Source of the DNA: Nageia nagi
Taxonomy: Eukaryota; Pinophyta
Reading direction: 5' to 3'
NCBI GenBank assembly: GCA_050084985.1
Contig: JBITNC010000001.1
Location: 186,001 to 250,000, forward strand
Length of the DNA: 64,000 nucleotides
The notes below the pieces were generated by a model. It made no database searches, was not told the origin of the DNA, and saw nothing but the letters and a program-made list of their open reading frames with translations. Each line of letters starts with the position of its first letter. The first letter of the stretch is position 1. Below, piece by piece: positions 10,961-23,112 of this stretch. A program made the translations under genes and the position numbers.

Positions 10961-13560
10961 ATTTTCTATTTTTTATGCCTATCCTTTTCATCTTTTTGTT
11001 TTGTGTTTATTTGTTCATGTCATCTTGATCACCTCCATCTTCTCCTCTACCCCAAAGTGGGAGACGATACCTTCCATGTAGGTACTTATCTCACTCTCAA
11101 GCATTTCATCACTTTGTCTCATTCATCTCTTTATTTTGTTTTAAATCATCCCATCAAGAGTCAATACTCAATCCTATCCCTTCTTTCATGATTTTTCACT
11201 CATGTGTACTATAGGGTAGGACCATATTCACTTATCTCCTAACCACCTTGTATCATGTTCTTCTTCATTTATGCACTTTTCATGATATTTTTTCACTTGC
11301 ATTGATCATGTTATTTGGTACCAAGCTTGATCCTTCTCTAGGGTTTACCATTGGATATTATCTCTCAAATATCCAATAAAGCAAGCATAGTCCTAAACAT
11401 GCATGGAGGTTGGTACCTTATGTACCTAGAATATCCAAGACATTATTTTCAATTTCTTCTACCATGTTGTATCATTGAGATCATTGTATATCCATTCATG
11501 TCTCTTATCATGTTGTCCTATCCATGGTTACCTATGAGGACATAACCACTTAGGTCACAACCACTTAAGCTTACCTTTTATCATTCCCTCAATTTTGACC
11601 ATAGGTTTTGACTATCATGGTTTCTAAGTGAAATACTTATGTTGCAGATGACTTGCGATGCTCTTGATGTCCTTTCATGCCATTTTCTAGTCTTACCATT
11701 TAGCAATTTTTTATTATTTTTATCACTCATGTTTTCATATCCTATCATTTGCAATAGTCATATTTTAGTGTTTATTCATTGTGTTTATCATTGATCTTCA
11801 CATTGATATCTTCTATTTCATCCATTTTGATCATTTTTTGCTTGCCCTAAGTTGCTACTTAACTACCTTGGTAAGCATGCCTTCCAATATGGTCATTCCT
11901 CACTCATTTTCTAAAATTTGTCTTTTGTGGTCTTTTTATGTCATTTTCATCACCTCATTTAGTTTTGTTGCATTTCAATATCATTTGTCATGGTTTCAAA
12001 TTTTTGGGACACAAATCTTGAAATTTAACCCTTATGAAAATTTTCTATTTGATTTATCTTTTTGGTGCATCAAATGATCTCCATTTCTAGATCCATCTTT
12101 TTCTAGTACTTTTTTCGATATAAACATGATTTTCATGTTAAATTTGAATTCCATTTCTCATTGTTTGATATCTTTTCAAAATCCAAATTAAAGGCTACTT
12201 GGAATGACACCTTTTTAGTGATCACTGATGGGTTTTGTACCTTGATAAGTTTCCTTTGGTTTGGACTTCATAAATTAGTTAAATAGACTCTATTTTTCAA
12301 TCCATTTAATCTTGCACTCAAATCAAAATACCTACAATCATATCATCAAACCTATTTTAAGTTTCAACAAGATGGTTGCTTAATATCTTTTGTTAAAATT
12401 CATCTTTTTTTCACTTTTTTACTTTGTGAAATTTTGTTGTGATTCTCTTTTGGTATATTTTGTGATGTTGTTGGTATGTCAAATTTAGTTTGTTTATTTG
12501 TTGTCTTCATATTGCATACCATGTGACATTTTTTAATCTTATCAAATGATTGATCTATGATCATTCATCATGTTGATTCCCATCATGTTATTGTCACTTA
12601 TTGTCCATTATTATGACTTTTTTATGTGCTTATTCTACTCATATTCTTATCATTTATCCTTCTTGTTCTTTTAATGTATTCATTATCTATTTGATCAATG
12701 TATCTCTTATTCTTGAATATTCACTTATTGTGTATAAATTGTTTGTTATCTATTATTTTTTTTTATTAATTATCATTATCTTGTTTACATATATTTTATT
12801 GTTCATTTGTTCTTTGTTCCCATTATTCCATTTTCATTGTGTCTTTTTTAGTACATTCATCCTTTTCTTTTTATTCATTCCATGTATTTTCATTTATGTC
12901 TTGTGTATGTATTCTTTTTGTATTTTACATGATATTTATCATTCATAGCCCATGTGTGTAAGAATTTATTAGTGTGTTTATTACATTCATTTGTGTGGCT
13001 TGTTAGTTATATTTTCAATAACTTTTTTATTCATTCTCCATTTCTTTTTTGTGTATTTCATGTTTATGTGTGTTATTCATTTTTCTTTTGTTATTTATGT
13101 GTGTTTTTAAAACATGAATTCATAGTGTTTGTATTACATTCATTTTATTTCATCATCCATTCACACATAGCAGTAAGTCAACACATACATATAAGCATGA
13201 AAGCATAACATGAGATCACATTATATAGCTACACATAGTTATCACATCATAAGATCTATACATGTAGGTATACCATCATACAATAGCCTATCATAACAAA
13301 TCGTAAGCATCACACATAGAATCACAATGCACATGTCATCAATAACATCCATCAATAAATCATATATCATATCTTATAAAATTTTGTACAATGCCCATAC
13401 ATATAGGTCCATCCAAATGTGGTCAATCATACATGATCTCATCATCATATATATGTCCACAAAATTTACATATATATATATATTACACACACACAAAATT
13501 TGCACTTCTAAGTGTTTGATAAAATCCCTATCAAAACTCCAACCCCTATGTTTAACCTTT
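10961..13560. other. T-rich non-coding stretch, likely 3' part of the gypsy relic
   Basis: Long T-rich runs with ATT, CAT and TTG words create plus-strand ORFs up to 115 codons made almost wholly of I, F, L, S, Y and H (for example 12601-13208). None has a recognisable domain, and their composition follows base bias. A CCAAAGTGGGAGACGA block (about 11051) right after the integrase resembles the untranslated tail of gypsy elements. At 13440-13495 there is AT and CA microsatellite sequence. Confidence 0.5.
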
Positions 13561-13689
13561 AGTCCTATCGATTACAACCCTGTCTAGGGGGAGTTAATGT
13601 CTTGCTCGATCCCTCTGATCCCCAAGTATCCTCTACCCACCTAGTACCTATGGCAGCCCTCAAAACTCCACCCTACATCCTAGCCTAGT

Positions 13690-15545
13690 CTATCGATTGC
13701 TTCTTGGTTGCCTCACACTTTGCTATGTCATGATGGTGTGCATCTAACTTTGTGACCTTGACTAGCTCCTCCCCTTAGAAATAGGCTTAATAGATCCTGG
13801 AAGGCTAACATCCTCACTACCTCCCTCTTTAATTGATATTAGGTGATCTAATATTCCTATTATGAGATCATAATACCCTTAATCTATGCAACCATGTCCA
13901 CCTATCCCTCAATTATAGCCTCCTCTATTTGCATCCTCACCTCTACATGTGGGACCCATATCCTAGCTATAATAGCTAACAACAACATCTGTTGGTGCAC
14001 CTCTACCCAAGATGCCTCTAGTTGTGCCCTCAACCCATCAATCTAATCCTATAGCATATCTTGTTATGGCATTACAACATCTCTCTCAATATTCACTACA
14101 TCCCTCTATGTTAGGGTTGCATCTCTCTCTTCCAGCACCTGATCATGCTCTATAGTGATCTGATCCTTATGGGCCTCCTACTATGTTGAGAATGCCCCTA
14201 GTGCTACATCAAACTCTATGAGGTTAAAGCCCATCATAGCAACATCTATTAGGGGCTCTCCCTCATCCCCTACCTCTCCTCCTATTGGAGGCCCTCCTAC
14301 CATAGGTCCCCCAAGTACGCTTAGCATGCCTACCATTACCATTGTTACTACCTCAGTTGGTCTTGATCCAATTGGCACTACTACTATAGGTTCCTATAGC
14401 ATCCCTATGATAACCACTCACTCCCATTGTGAAGCCCACCACCTATCATACTCTATCATGGTCCCTATATCATCCATATTAGGGATCATCATGGGTGAAT
14501 CTAGAGCCACATTTAGCTCCTCATACTACCTCCTAGGCAAGTTCCCTTGAGCCTCGATCAACCTGTAGAGAAGTGGATTGGATGGGACATCATAATTGAT
14601 CACATACTAATAGGTTACCCACTCAAATTGGAAAATATCCATGTCTTATGGCCACTTCTCATGTATATTGTTGGGTCAGTGCACTTGCACCAGCTTCTTT
14701 GCATCCTCAACCCACACTAACCTCCCCTCTAAGACCTGAATATCATATCCTTAACCTATAAATTGGACCACATACTATGGTACTAGGTATACATTGCCTT
14801 GTATGGTCACCTCTTTGGAGATTCATGATCCCTAGCCCACCCACAGGTGTATGGAAACTCTTGCCCATCTATGGGTGCATTTGGGTCTACCTCTATCAAA
14901 TTGTGGACATCATATGATAAGCTTTGGGGCCATGCAATATGCATGTGCTCCCACACCCAAGATTGAATCAATAGGTACTAAAAATTCCTATACTTGTTGT
15001 TGATCTGCAAGCTACCAATATGTTTGCTATAAAATCATCAATGCCCAGGTGAATACTATCCCCTCCTCAGCAACGTATCACACAATGTTTAGTAGGTTCA
15101 AATGAATCCTAGGACCACTCATGTTTGAAAATAAGAAGCTTTTGATAATGATCATAATTATAGCCTCTTGTTGGTTGATCCAACCCTCCTTATATACATG
15201 GGTGTAATGGACCCCACTATTCTCTATCTTGATCACTTGCTAGCCCTCACTAAATATTTGAGCCATCATCTAGCTTTGTCATACCTTAGTTGTGACTAGC
15301 TCTCACTCCATTAGTACTCAAAATATTCTATAGACATCCTATAATATAATGGTAATCTCCCCCATGATGAAATGGAAGGTGTTGCATTGGGAATCCCAAC
15401 CCTCCACCAATGTATAAATGTACCTGATCCACAGTAATGGTTCTCAGTATCATAGCTCCTACCAAGCCCATGGCCTCTAACCAAACCCAATCATCCTCCT
15501 TCAATTCCTTGCATAGATCATGAAACATTGGCTTGAATTTACGTT
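13690..15545 (-). pseudogene. Decayed plant mobile domain (PMD) ORF with coiled-coil tail
   Basis: Minus-strand reading from 15528 starts MFHDLCKELKEDDWVWLEA. After a frameshift near 15425 it continues LVEGWDSQCNTFHFIMGEIT, a good match to the N-terminal block of the plant mobile (aminotransferase-like) domain. Further left, scattered stops interrupt a run whose tail contains HDQVLEERDATL and IERDVV, a charged coiled-coil typical of these proteins. PMD proteins are encoded by transposable elements and by a few domesticated genes. The stops every few dozen codons make this a dead copy. The base composition (C-rich on plus) differs from its AT-rich neighbours. Confidence 0.65.
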
Positions 15546-15559
15546 AGGTATTCACCTAG

Positions 15560-17272
15560 CACAAGCACCCCTAATGCTTTGGTTTAAAAAGCACCCATTT
15601 TCTTGGGTACATAAGCAAACTTTTACACTATTGATATTGCTTTAATTTATTGATAGCAAGGAAAATATTCTTGGTAATTGCCATTATATTTAGATTGATT
15701 ATGATGAAAATTTTAGCATATTAATGATTATGTGTGATTATATTCTTTTAATGAACACTTATTTATGAAAATGGAGAAAATATTTCACCAATTATTCATC
15801 ACTTATTGATGCTATCATAATCAAATACATGATATCGCTTTAATAAATGCTGGTTACCCTTACCACTTCTCAAAGTAATGCATTCTTTATAAATAGTTAT
15901 TGATGTATGAATGAAGTGACATAGTTCTATTCATGGTGAACAAGATCCCAACTTGCTTAGGGTACTCTCCAAATGAGAAGGATGTACGTGGAGTACCAAG
16001 TAATGTTGGGTAAGGTTCACCAGTGGCTAGAAAGACATTGCAACTAAGAGATTTAGCCAATGCTCTGTTAATGAGGCACACTAATAAGTCTACAAATGAA
16101 CCTTATTTACTATGTGAAATGTATAAGAGGAAAAGAGCAATATGAGATCAACCATTTGATATGATATAAAAAGAGTGAAATGAGCTCATAGTTAAGTAAG
16201 AAGTGCTCCTCAAACACATACAAGAGTTAACCAACAAATTAGAAACTCTAAGGCAAAAATTCACTGCTTGAGTTCCTCCCCTTCCAAGATTTCAATAAAA
16301 GAGGAGACTTAGTAGTTATAAATAAGGATCAATAACTATTGATTGTTGGGTGTTATATTAGTTTATATGTTAAACATCCAATAGCAAAATCAATTATATT
16401 TCAACCTTGTTATAGGATATTATATGCATTAGTGCACTTAAGAAGTATGATATGTATATCGATGTATGGATAATTTAATCTCCTTTGTTCATTTATTTTA
16501 GCCTTTCTTTAAATGAATTTTCCCTCAAGGGGGAGAAATTACTCTTAAATGATATCAATTTCATATCAAATTGCATACAGAAAAGCTACAAAAATAATAT
16601 TAAGATGAAGTTATATGAACCCATAGCATCCTTAGGATGGTAAATTTGACCTAAATATTTTAGGATGGTAAAGTTGTCCTTGAGAAATACTATAGTACAA
16701 ATTATTGGGAACTCACATACTTCAATTCTAGAAGGATCATTTGTTATCCTAAGTCATCCACATGAGAATAACTTGTTTATGCATCTTAGATCAAATAAAA
16801 ATATATCTTGTGACTATTGGTTTGCTTAGCATATTTATAATGGCTTATATTGTGATTATAGACTTGTTTAGCATGACTTATAGTATATCATTTAATCAGT
16901 TATGGATGAAATTGGTTGATTCATCTATCATATATTGAAATGAATGTATAATGCATCTAACTGATTTTGTTTATGAGCTGCTTGTAGATAAGCTAGTGTG
17001 CAAGTTAAATACTTCGAGTATGCAAACTCATGGAGGCTCATCATATCAACATAATGTTGAATAACTACTTATACATTATAACCATTGATGGTTGATGATT
17101 ATTATGTTGTAAACCATTTTTCAAATGGTTAAGTAGTTGAGCCTTGTTTATAATCTAATGTATATTACTTCTCAAGATGTCAAGTTCTCATCTTTGATTG
17201 TATCTCTTATGAAGGAGAGCTCTCTTACACTTTCGTCTCTTATCTCTACCCCAATATTGCATTAAGGGGAAG
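15560..17272 (+). other. AT-rich 3' internal region of a copia-like element
   Basis: A short coding-like stretch around 15950-16270 (containing LQLRDLANALLMRHTNKS) is broken by stops and not recognised. The last 60 bases (CCCAATATTGCATTAAGGGGAAG, ending 17272) match the polypurine-tract region of the copia element at 53.8 kb. I therefore read the right part as the 3' untranslated end of a related copia element. I see no RT or RNase H. Confidence 0.45.
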
Positions 17273-17892
17273 TGTTAGAATTTGTAATGCATTATTGTGT
17301 ATATAACTTAGGTTTATTATTCATAATTAATTAAAACTAAAGGAACATATACAATACCTACGTTAGAAAGAAAATATTTTGTTATATGGAATAATCCATT
17401 TATTATGTGGATTATCCATGTGTGCAAATGTGGAGCCCTATCTATTTTATATTAGGGGTATATACATATATGCATATTTTCCCACATAATTAAAATAGAA
17501 GTATGGACATATGTAATGGGTATGGGTAAAAACATTCCAACTATGATTCTCACTTAATGTGAATCCTATGGACGATGGTATTCCCCTTGTGTAAAAGGGT
17601 GTAACAAAGTAGGATTTGAGCATATAAAAGGAAGGTTAAGCTTGTTAGAAATTACTTACTTTTGTAGAAGCATCAAGTTACGCTATTAGTTTAGAGATGT
17701 AGGAATAGAATGATTGTAAGAGAAAATTATCTTGAGAAGTAATATACTTAGATTTAAGTGCATGTACTCTCTTAGAGAGGAACCACTATATTTCTTGTGT
17801 ATTAATTTGTGAGATTGCTTATTGTTGTGTCTTTTGAGATATTATTAATTTTGAGATAGATTAGAGTGTTGAATTGATGGAGTTGATACAAG
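17273..17892 (+). mobile_element. Ty1/copia 3' LTR (right end approximate)
   Basis: It starts TGTTAGAATTTG directly after the polypurine tract and shares the AATGCATTATTGT block with the LTR at 53285-53781. A TATA box (GCATATAAAAGG, about 17619) lies about 345 bases in. The right end is placed at GTTGATACA near 17892 because this ends in CA; no target duplication was confirmed. The 5' part of this element is not found in the window. Confidence 0.55.
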
Positions 17893-20049
17893 AGATTGTG
17901 GTTTATGGAATCCTACAATCTCGTCAAATGTAACCTTTATAATATCAAGATATTTCTAGATATAATCATGATTAATGATAATGCTTTGAAATATGTAGAA
18001 TACGATTTATTAATTAATAAGAAATCATATTTAGATGTCTACAATATGATAATCAATTAGTTTTTAAAACTTATATCATAAACAACTATATTTTAGAAAG
18101 GTTTAATTAAAAATATGAAATAATAACATTGAAATGTTATAATATGTTTACCTTCCTTCTCTATCAATGATGGTGGTATGGGTAAGAATGTGGAAAATAT
18201 AAAATTTTAATTCATCAATTATTTTTTTATCAATCATGTTCATTAAGTATATTCATTGATAATAAGACTTTCCAACTTGTCATTGACCAAACAATTATGA
18301 GTAAAATATATTTGTTTGTTATTGATAGAATAATCATTAGTCATCAAATTGAGTTAACGATTAGGAGAGTTTGAACTACAAATATGACATTTCCTATTAC
18401 CACTATCATTAGAATTTAAATAAAAAACATGCTAGTTAATTTCTTTTAGTATGACAGTATCAAAACTAAGAGTTATAATTATTTTTATTAAATATTAATT
18501 TATATTTAAAGAAGGAAAAAATAGAATTTGAAGGCTTTTTTATATGTTTCACTTCTATTTTCTATGCAATTTAGAAAGTTTTACCTAAGATAAGTAAAGA
18601 TGAACATCTCTCCCTCTTTAAAAATATTAAAAAATGACCCTAAAATAAACTTAATAAAAAGGTCCTTATCATTACCCTTACATATTTTTTTTAAATAAAT
18701 AGTTAAAACTATTAATTTATCGATTAATAATTTGACCAAATCCTTACCACATATGATACTTGTTATGTTAATAGTTGCTCCTTATGCCTCATATGATAAA
18801 AGAAGTTTTGGAGAGCCTTCTTAAAGTCATCCCAAGTGTCAATGGTTAATGTTTTGGTGCTAACTAATAATTGAATACATGATTGCAATCATATAAGATA
18901 TTGATCCTTCATGTATAGTTCAATAATTATTATTTATCATTTGTATGCCAAGCTATACCATTTCTTGAAGTGAACCTCCAAACTTGCATTATAAAAAATC
19001 AATTTATTTTTATTAATCATACCATCAAAATAGGAATTGAAAATCTTGGTATCTGATTTGAAAGATAAAATAGAAGTATTGATATTGAAGCATTAATGCT
19101 AGATATTTATGTACAACAACATGGCCATCATATCATTCATTAATTGGTTTGAAATTTATTTTCAATTTTTACTTTACTTTCAAAGCTAATTTTTTAGTAA
19201 GTTAATACAACTGGAGTTATGCCATATGCATACACCATGAGGAGGATTTTAGAGAGAATCAACCATTTATAATAAATAAAAATAGTAAATATTATATTTT
19301 TAAAATAAAAAATTATTAAATTAAAAAAATGAAAAACTAATATGATAAAACTAAATTGAAAGTAAATATTTTAGTTGTTTTATTTATTATAAAATGATGT
19401 TAGAGAGATAAAATGGATTTCTCTCACTTTCTTTTTTACACTTATGTTCTTGCCATCATAATCATTGCATGGCTACTTCATGATGGAGACTTCATTCAAT
19501 CCATTAAATCCTAAATTTAAAATCTTCTTCTTAACTTAATTTCAAAAGCTCCCTCATTCCCATAACAAAATAGATACATGCTCATGGTGATAGTTACTTG
19601 ATCAAGAAATTCCTAGACTCACATCTTAACATCAACATATTCAAAAAATGGATAAAGAAAAAAAGGGTTTTGAAAGGTGAGATGAATCTCATAGCCATGT
19701 CGAATAATTACTTTTTTGTTTAAATTCAAATAGAAAAAAAACCTATAAAATATTATAATGGGTGATCCATGGTTCTTTGGTACACAAAGTTTGGTCTTAG
19801 ACCATTGATATCTTGGCTTCATTCCATTCAAAGATTAAATAATTAATATCTTAGCTTCAATGAATTCAAAGATCTAATAAGTTTGATTCTTGTTTGGGTT
19901 AATCTACTTGACCTTCCCTATGATAATCATCTATAAGTCATTTAGAGGATTATAAAATCCATCAAAAGATTTATATTTATGAATTATAGGGGCATACACA
20001 TGTTTGATTATGATACCCTTTTATATCATGGTTAATCTCTCCAAGCCCC
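17893..20049. other. AT-rich intergenic DNA
   Basis: No gene, RNA gene or clear repeat structure is seen. All ORFs are short and compositionally explained. Confidence 0.6.
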
Positions 20050-20900
20050 TCTAAAAATTTCTATGAAGTTCATGAAAGAAATTATTTTTTCGAACCAAGA
20101 CATAAATTATGAAAGGATTCAATTCATATTCAATACTTGTGGTAATGAAGGTTACGTTACCAAGAACTATGTAAATTGCCTAAAAACATAACTCAAAAAG
20201 AAATTTGCTTGGCATCCAAAGATTCAAAACCAAATATAGAATCAATTCAAAGAAATTATATTTGTGTAAGAGGTCATTGAAATAAAGAGTGAAGCAAAAG
20301 ATATTGAAGAAGGTTAAATCCCCCAACTAGAAAAATTGAATCCAAATATGAATAATAATTTCAATAAAGTGGAATCAAGGGAAGCAGTTGACAATAAGCA
20401 AGATCAAACAAACAAGGAAGATAGAGCTCAATAAAACTATTTAGGAAGATATAACTTAAGGAACTCAAAGAAGATACAAACTAATTTGTCAAAGTCACAA
20501 GAAGATCCAAGAAAAGTGTAGATGTAGGAAGAGACCTAATAGACTATCCATGAGAGTTTGTGGTTTAAATTAAGTAAACTAGGAAGGCAATTTCTAATGG
20601 AATGTAAACATATTGGCAAATATAGAGCTAGAGTAACCTTGAAAATCCTTAAAAGATGAAGATTGTATCATGAAATATATGGGGTCTCAATTCATGTACT
20701 AAGAAAATGACCATGCAAGATTTAAAAAAGGCCCATAACCTCGATATCACCACTAAGAAATGATTATGAATACAAAATATAATATTTAGAAAAATGATGG
20801 TCTTATCATATAAGTAGTAGACGATACAAATGAATCTTGGTTCCTTGGAAGGAAGAATGCTTCTCAAGTAGAAAGTTACATTCCTTAAGTCTAATTTAGT
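20050..20900 (+). pseudogene. LINE relic: ORF1 end and ORF2 endonuclease start
   Basis: Around 20090-20190 the plus strand reads IQFIFNTCGNEGYVTKN, which resembles a decayed zinc-knuckle segment of plant LINE ORF1. At 20656 it reads MKIVS, a stop, then NIWGLNSC. With one TGG to TGA change, this is the SWN-RGLN block that opens the apurinic endonuclease domain of plant L1-type ORF2. The order ORF1 then ORF2 start on one strand supports the call. The reading is lost after about 20900 and no RT is present. Confidence 0.55.
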
Positions 20901-21249
20901 ATGAGAAGGCTAAAATAAAGCTATTGCATTCAACATGGTGGAAGAGATAATTGCATTGAAGTTCTTAGAAGAAAAACTTCAATCAACTAAGATTATGATC
21001 TAAAAGAAAAAGATTAGTGTAAATTGTTAACATGTTTTGGGTCCTTCTATAAAAGAAAACCCTCCTTTTATTATTATATAAAAAAACTCATTTGAATGTA
21101 AAAAGATTAGATATAATGGTTAATGATGTAACATACAACCATAGTTTTATAATATTCAATAAATACATATTTGAATAAAGCAAAGGTATGCTTAAATGTA
21201 TTTGTAATATAAGTGAAAAGTTGTTTGTTTACATAATTAGTATTTTAAA

Positions 21250-21782
21250 GGGGAAATTACCAAAATACCCTTATAATTTATCATAATTATGAAAATACCC
21301 CTACTTTTTCAATAATTATGAAAATGCCCCTATCACCATTTTAAAAATATTAAAATAAAAATTTTAATTCTTATCCGATGAGAGTTCACAACATCATATC
21401 ACTTTATATTGCTCTTTATTGTTACTTTAGAATACCTAATTACAAAGGATTGTTAATTAGACTCCTCACATGTTTCATAAAATATTGGCTGCTTTAGATA
21501 GACATGATTATACATGGTGCGTTTTCAGCATGAGGTGAGAGTTGGGTTAACAACAACATTGGGTTTAGAAGAGATACCATTAGAGGAAAGAATGGTATAT
21601 TCTATGTCACCACAATCAAACCGAGCTATATTACACTTTAACCCTCGTCAAAGATGAGTTGCAAATTGGATTTCTTATTTTAATATTTTTAAAAATATGA
21701 ATGGGTATTTTTGTAATTATTGAAAAAATAGGGGTATTTTTGTAATTACAGTAAATTATAGCGGTATTTTGGTAATTTTTCC
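21250..21782. mobile_element. Long-TIR MITE, MULE-like
   Basis: This 533-bp element has terminal inverted repeats of about 110 bp. The left end reads GGGGAAATTACCAAAATACC, and the reverse complement of the right end reads GGAAAAATTACCAAAATACC and continues in register. The flanks TATTTTAAA (21241-21249) and TATTTAAAA (21783-21791) match 8 of 9, consistent with the 9-bp duplication made by Mutator-like transposases. There is no coding sequence. A relative lies at 43261-43755. Confidence 0.75.
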
Positions 21783-23112
21783 TATTTAAAAACCTTAAAA
21801 TGATGTTAAAATAACGATTACATATAACAATAAAAAAATGAAGGATGATGAAATTACCAAATTATTTGTTACTCTTAACCTTAAATTTTTTTAAATAATG
21901 TACAAATATATGAACAATTTTTATTTATTTTTTAATAAGATTAATGGTGGTTTTTGCTTGGAACCAATAACCCTACTTACAATATCTTCTGATTTTCGAT
22001 TGCAGCCTAAATTGTATACAAAAGAACCTCCTAGTTTCAAAACACCTGCTATGCCTCCAAGCATCCTTCAACAAACTCCTAAGAAAGCGTAATTACCCAA
22101 TGCCCTTTTGGGTCAAATATATGAATTTTTTTATAATTTTTTGTTTGAAAACTATATTTTTAGAAAGATCTCTTTAATCTAGAGGGGTATCTCTTCCATC
22201 AAAATCTGTATCTACTATCAACAAACAAAATTTGATATCATATTTATTTACATATGAAGAGATAAAATTTAAACTTGACATCTCACAATTTGAAAGATTT
22301 AACGACTCTATGCTCACCTACTCTTCTAATAAAATCACATCATTGTAAATCCATTAAAAAAAATAAGATAGAATAAATAAATCAAAACTTCCATGAAGAA
22401 GACCCAAATTCAAATCTCTCAATCTCTTATATTAAAAGCACACAAATTCATAAACAAGAAATGATTTCATAATAATAATAATAAAATCAAATTACATCAT
22501 CGTATACAATCTTTAAAACTACAACTACTATATTTTTGTCAAAGTTGTCTATACTATTGAAAACAACTCCCTCCTATCATAAGGGTGGTAATCTCATGTG
22601 CACGGTGATGGTAGGATCTATCTGCTTTTTTCCGACAGCAAGTGATAATCACCAAATATTTATGCATTCAAATAACTACAAAATCATATAAATTTAATGA
22701 TCAATGCTATAATATATTACTTAAAACAATATATTTTAAATCCAAAATTTCAAATTCAAATCTTACAAAACTTTTTACAATTATAAAATTTTAACATTAA
22801 TTTTTTTTTTTCACTATAGATATCTAACATTTATAGAATCACAATGATAAACATCTAACATTTATATAATTAACATTATATTTATATAATTAACGTTACC
22901 TAAAAACACCAACTTACCCCACCTTTGTGGTAGACAACTCCCATTTCTGTCATTACTGGGTTTAAGATTTTGGTACTTGCAACCTTTACTCAACCAGAGA
23001 CAACGTACAAAACCTTTCGATTCTTTCAAACTCTTTAAAAATTGAATACAAATATGTTACAACTCTTGAATGGATAGGGGTTTTAGCAGGGTTTAAGATC
23101 TTCACTGTAGAA
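21783..23112 (+). other. Upstream region of the TPR gene
   Basis: AT-rich, with no gene up to the TPR ORF. The last 200 bases are less AT-rich and probably hold the promoter and 5' UTR, but no convincing TATA box stands out. An ATG at 23054 opens a seven-codon uORF (stop 23075-23077) in another frame, and the frame of the TPR protein is open upstream of 23113 without any ATG. Confidence 0.45.

Noticed and set aside
12601-13208. Plus-strand ORFs of 115 and 84 codons that look like membrane proteins
   Set aside because: They are made of I, F, L, S, Y and H from T-rich low-complexity DNA; no start context, domain or homologue-like pattern.
14218-14550. Pro/Thr-rich 110-codon ORF on the plus strand
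   Set aside because: It is the antisense of the coiled-coil tail of the decayed PMD ORF; the minus strand carries the family signal.
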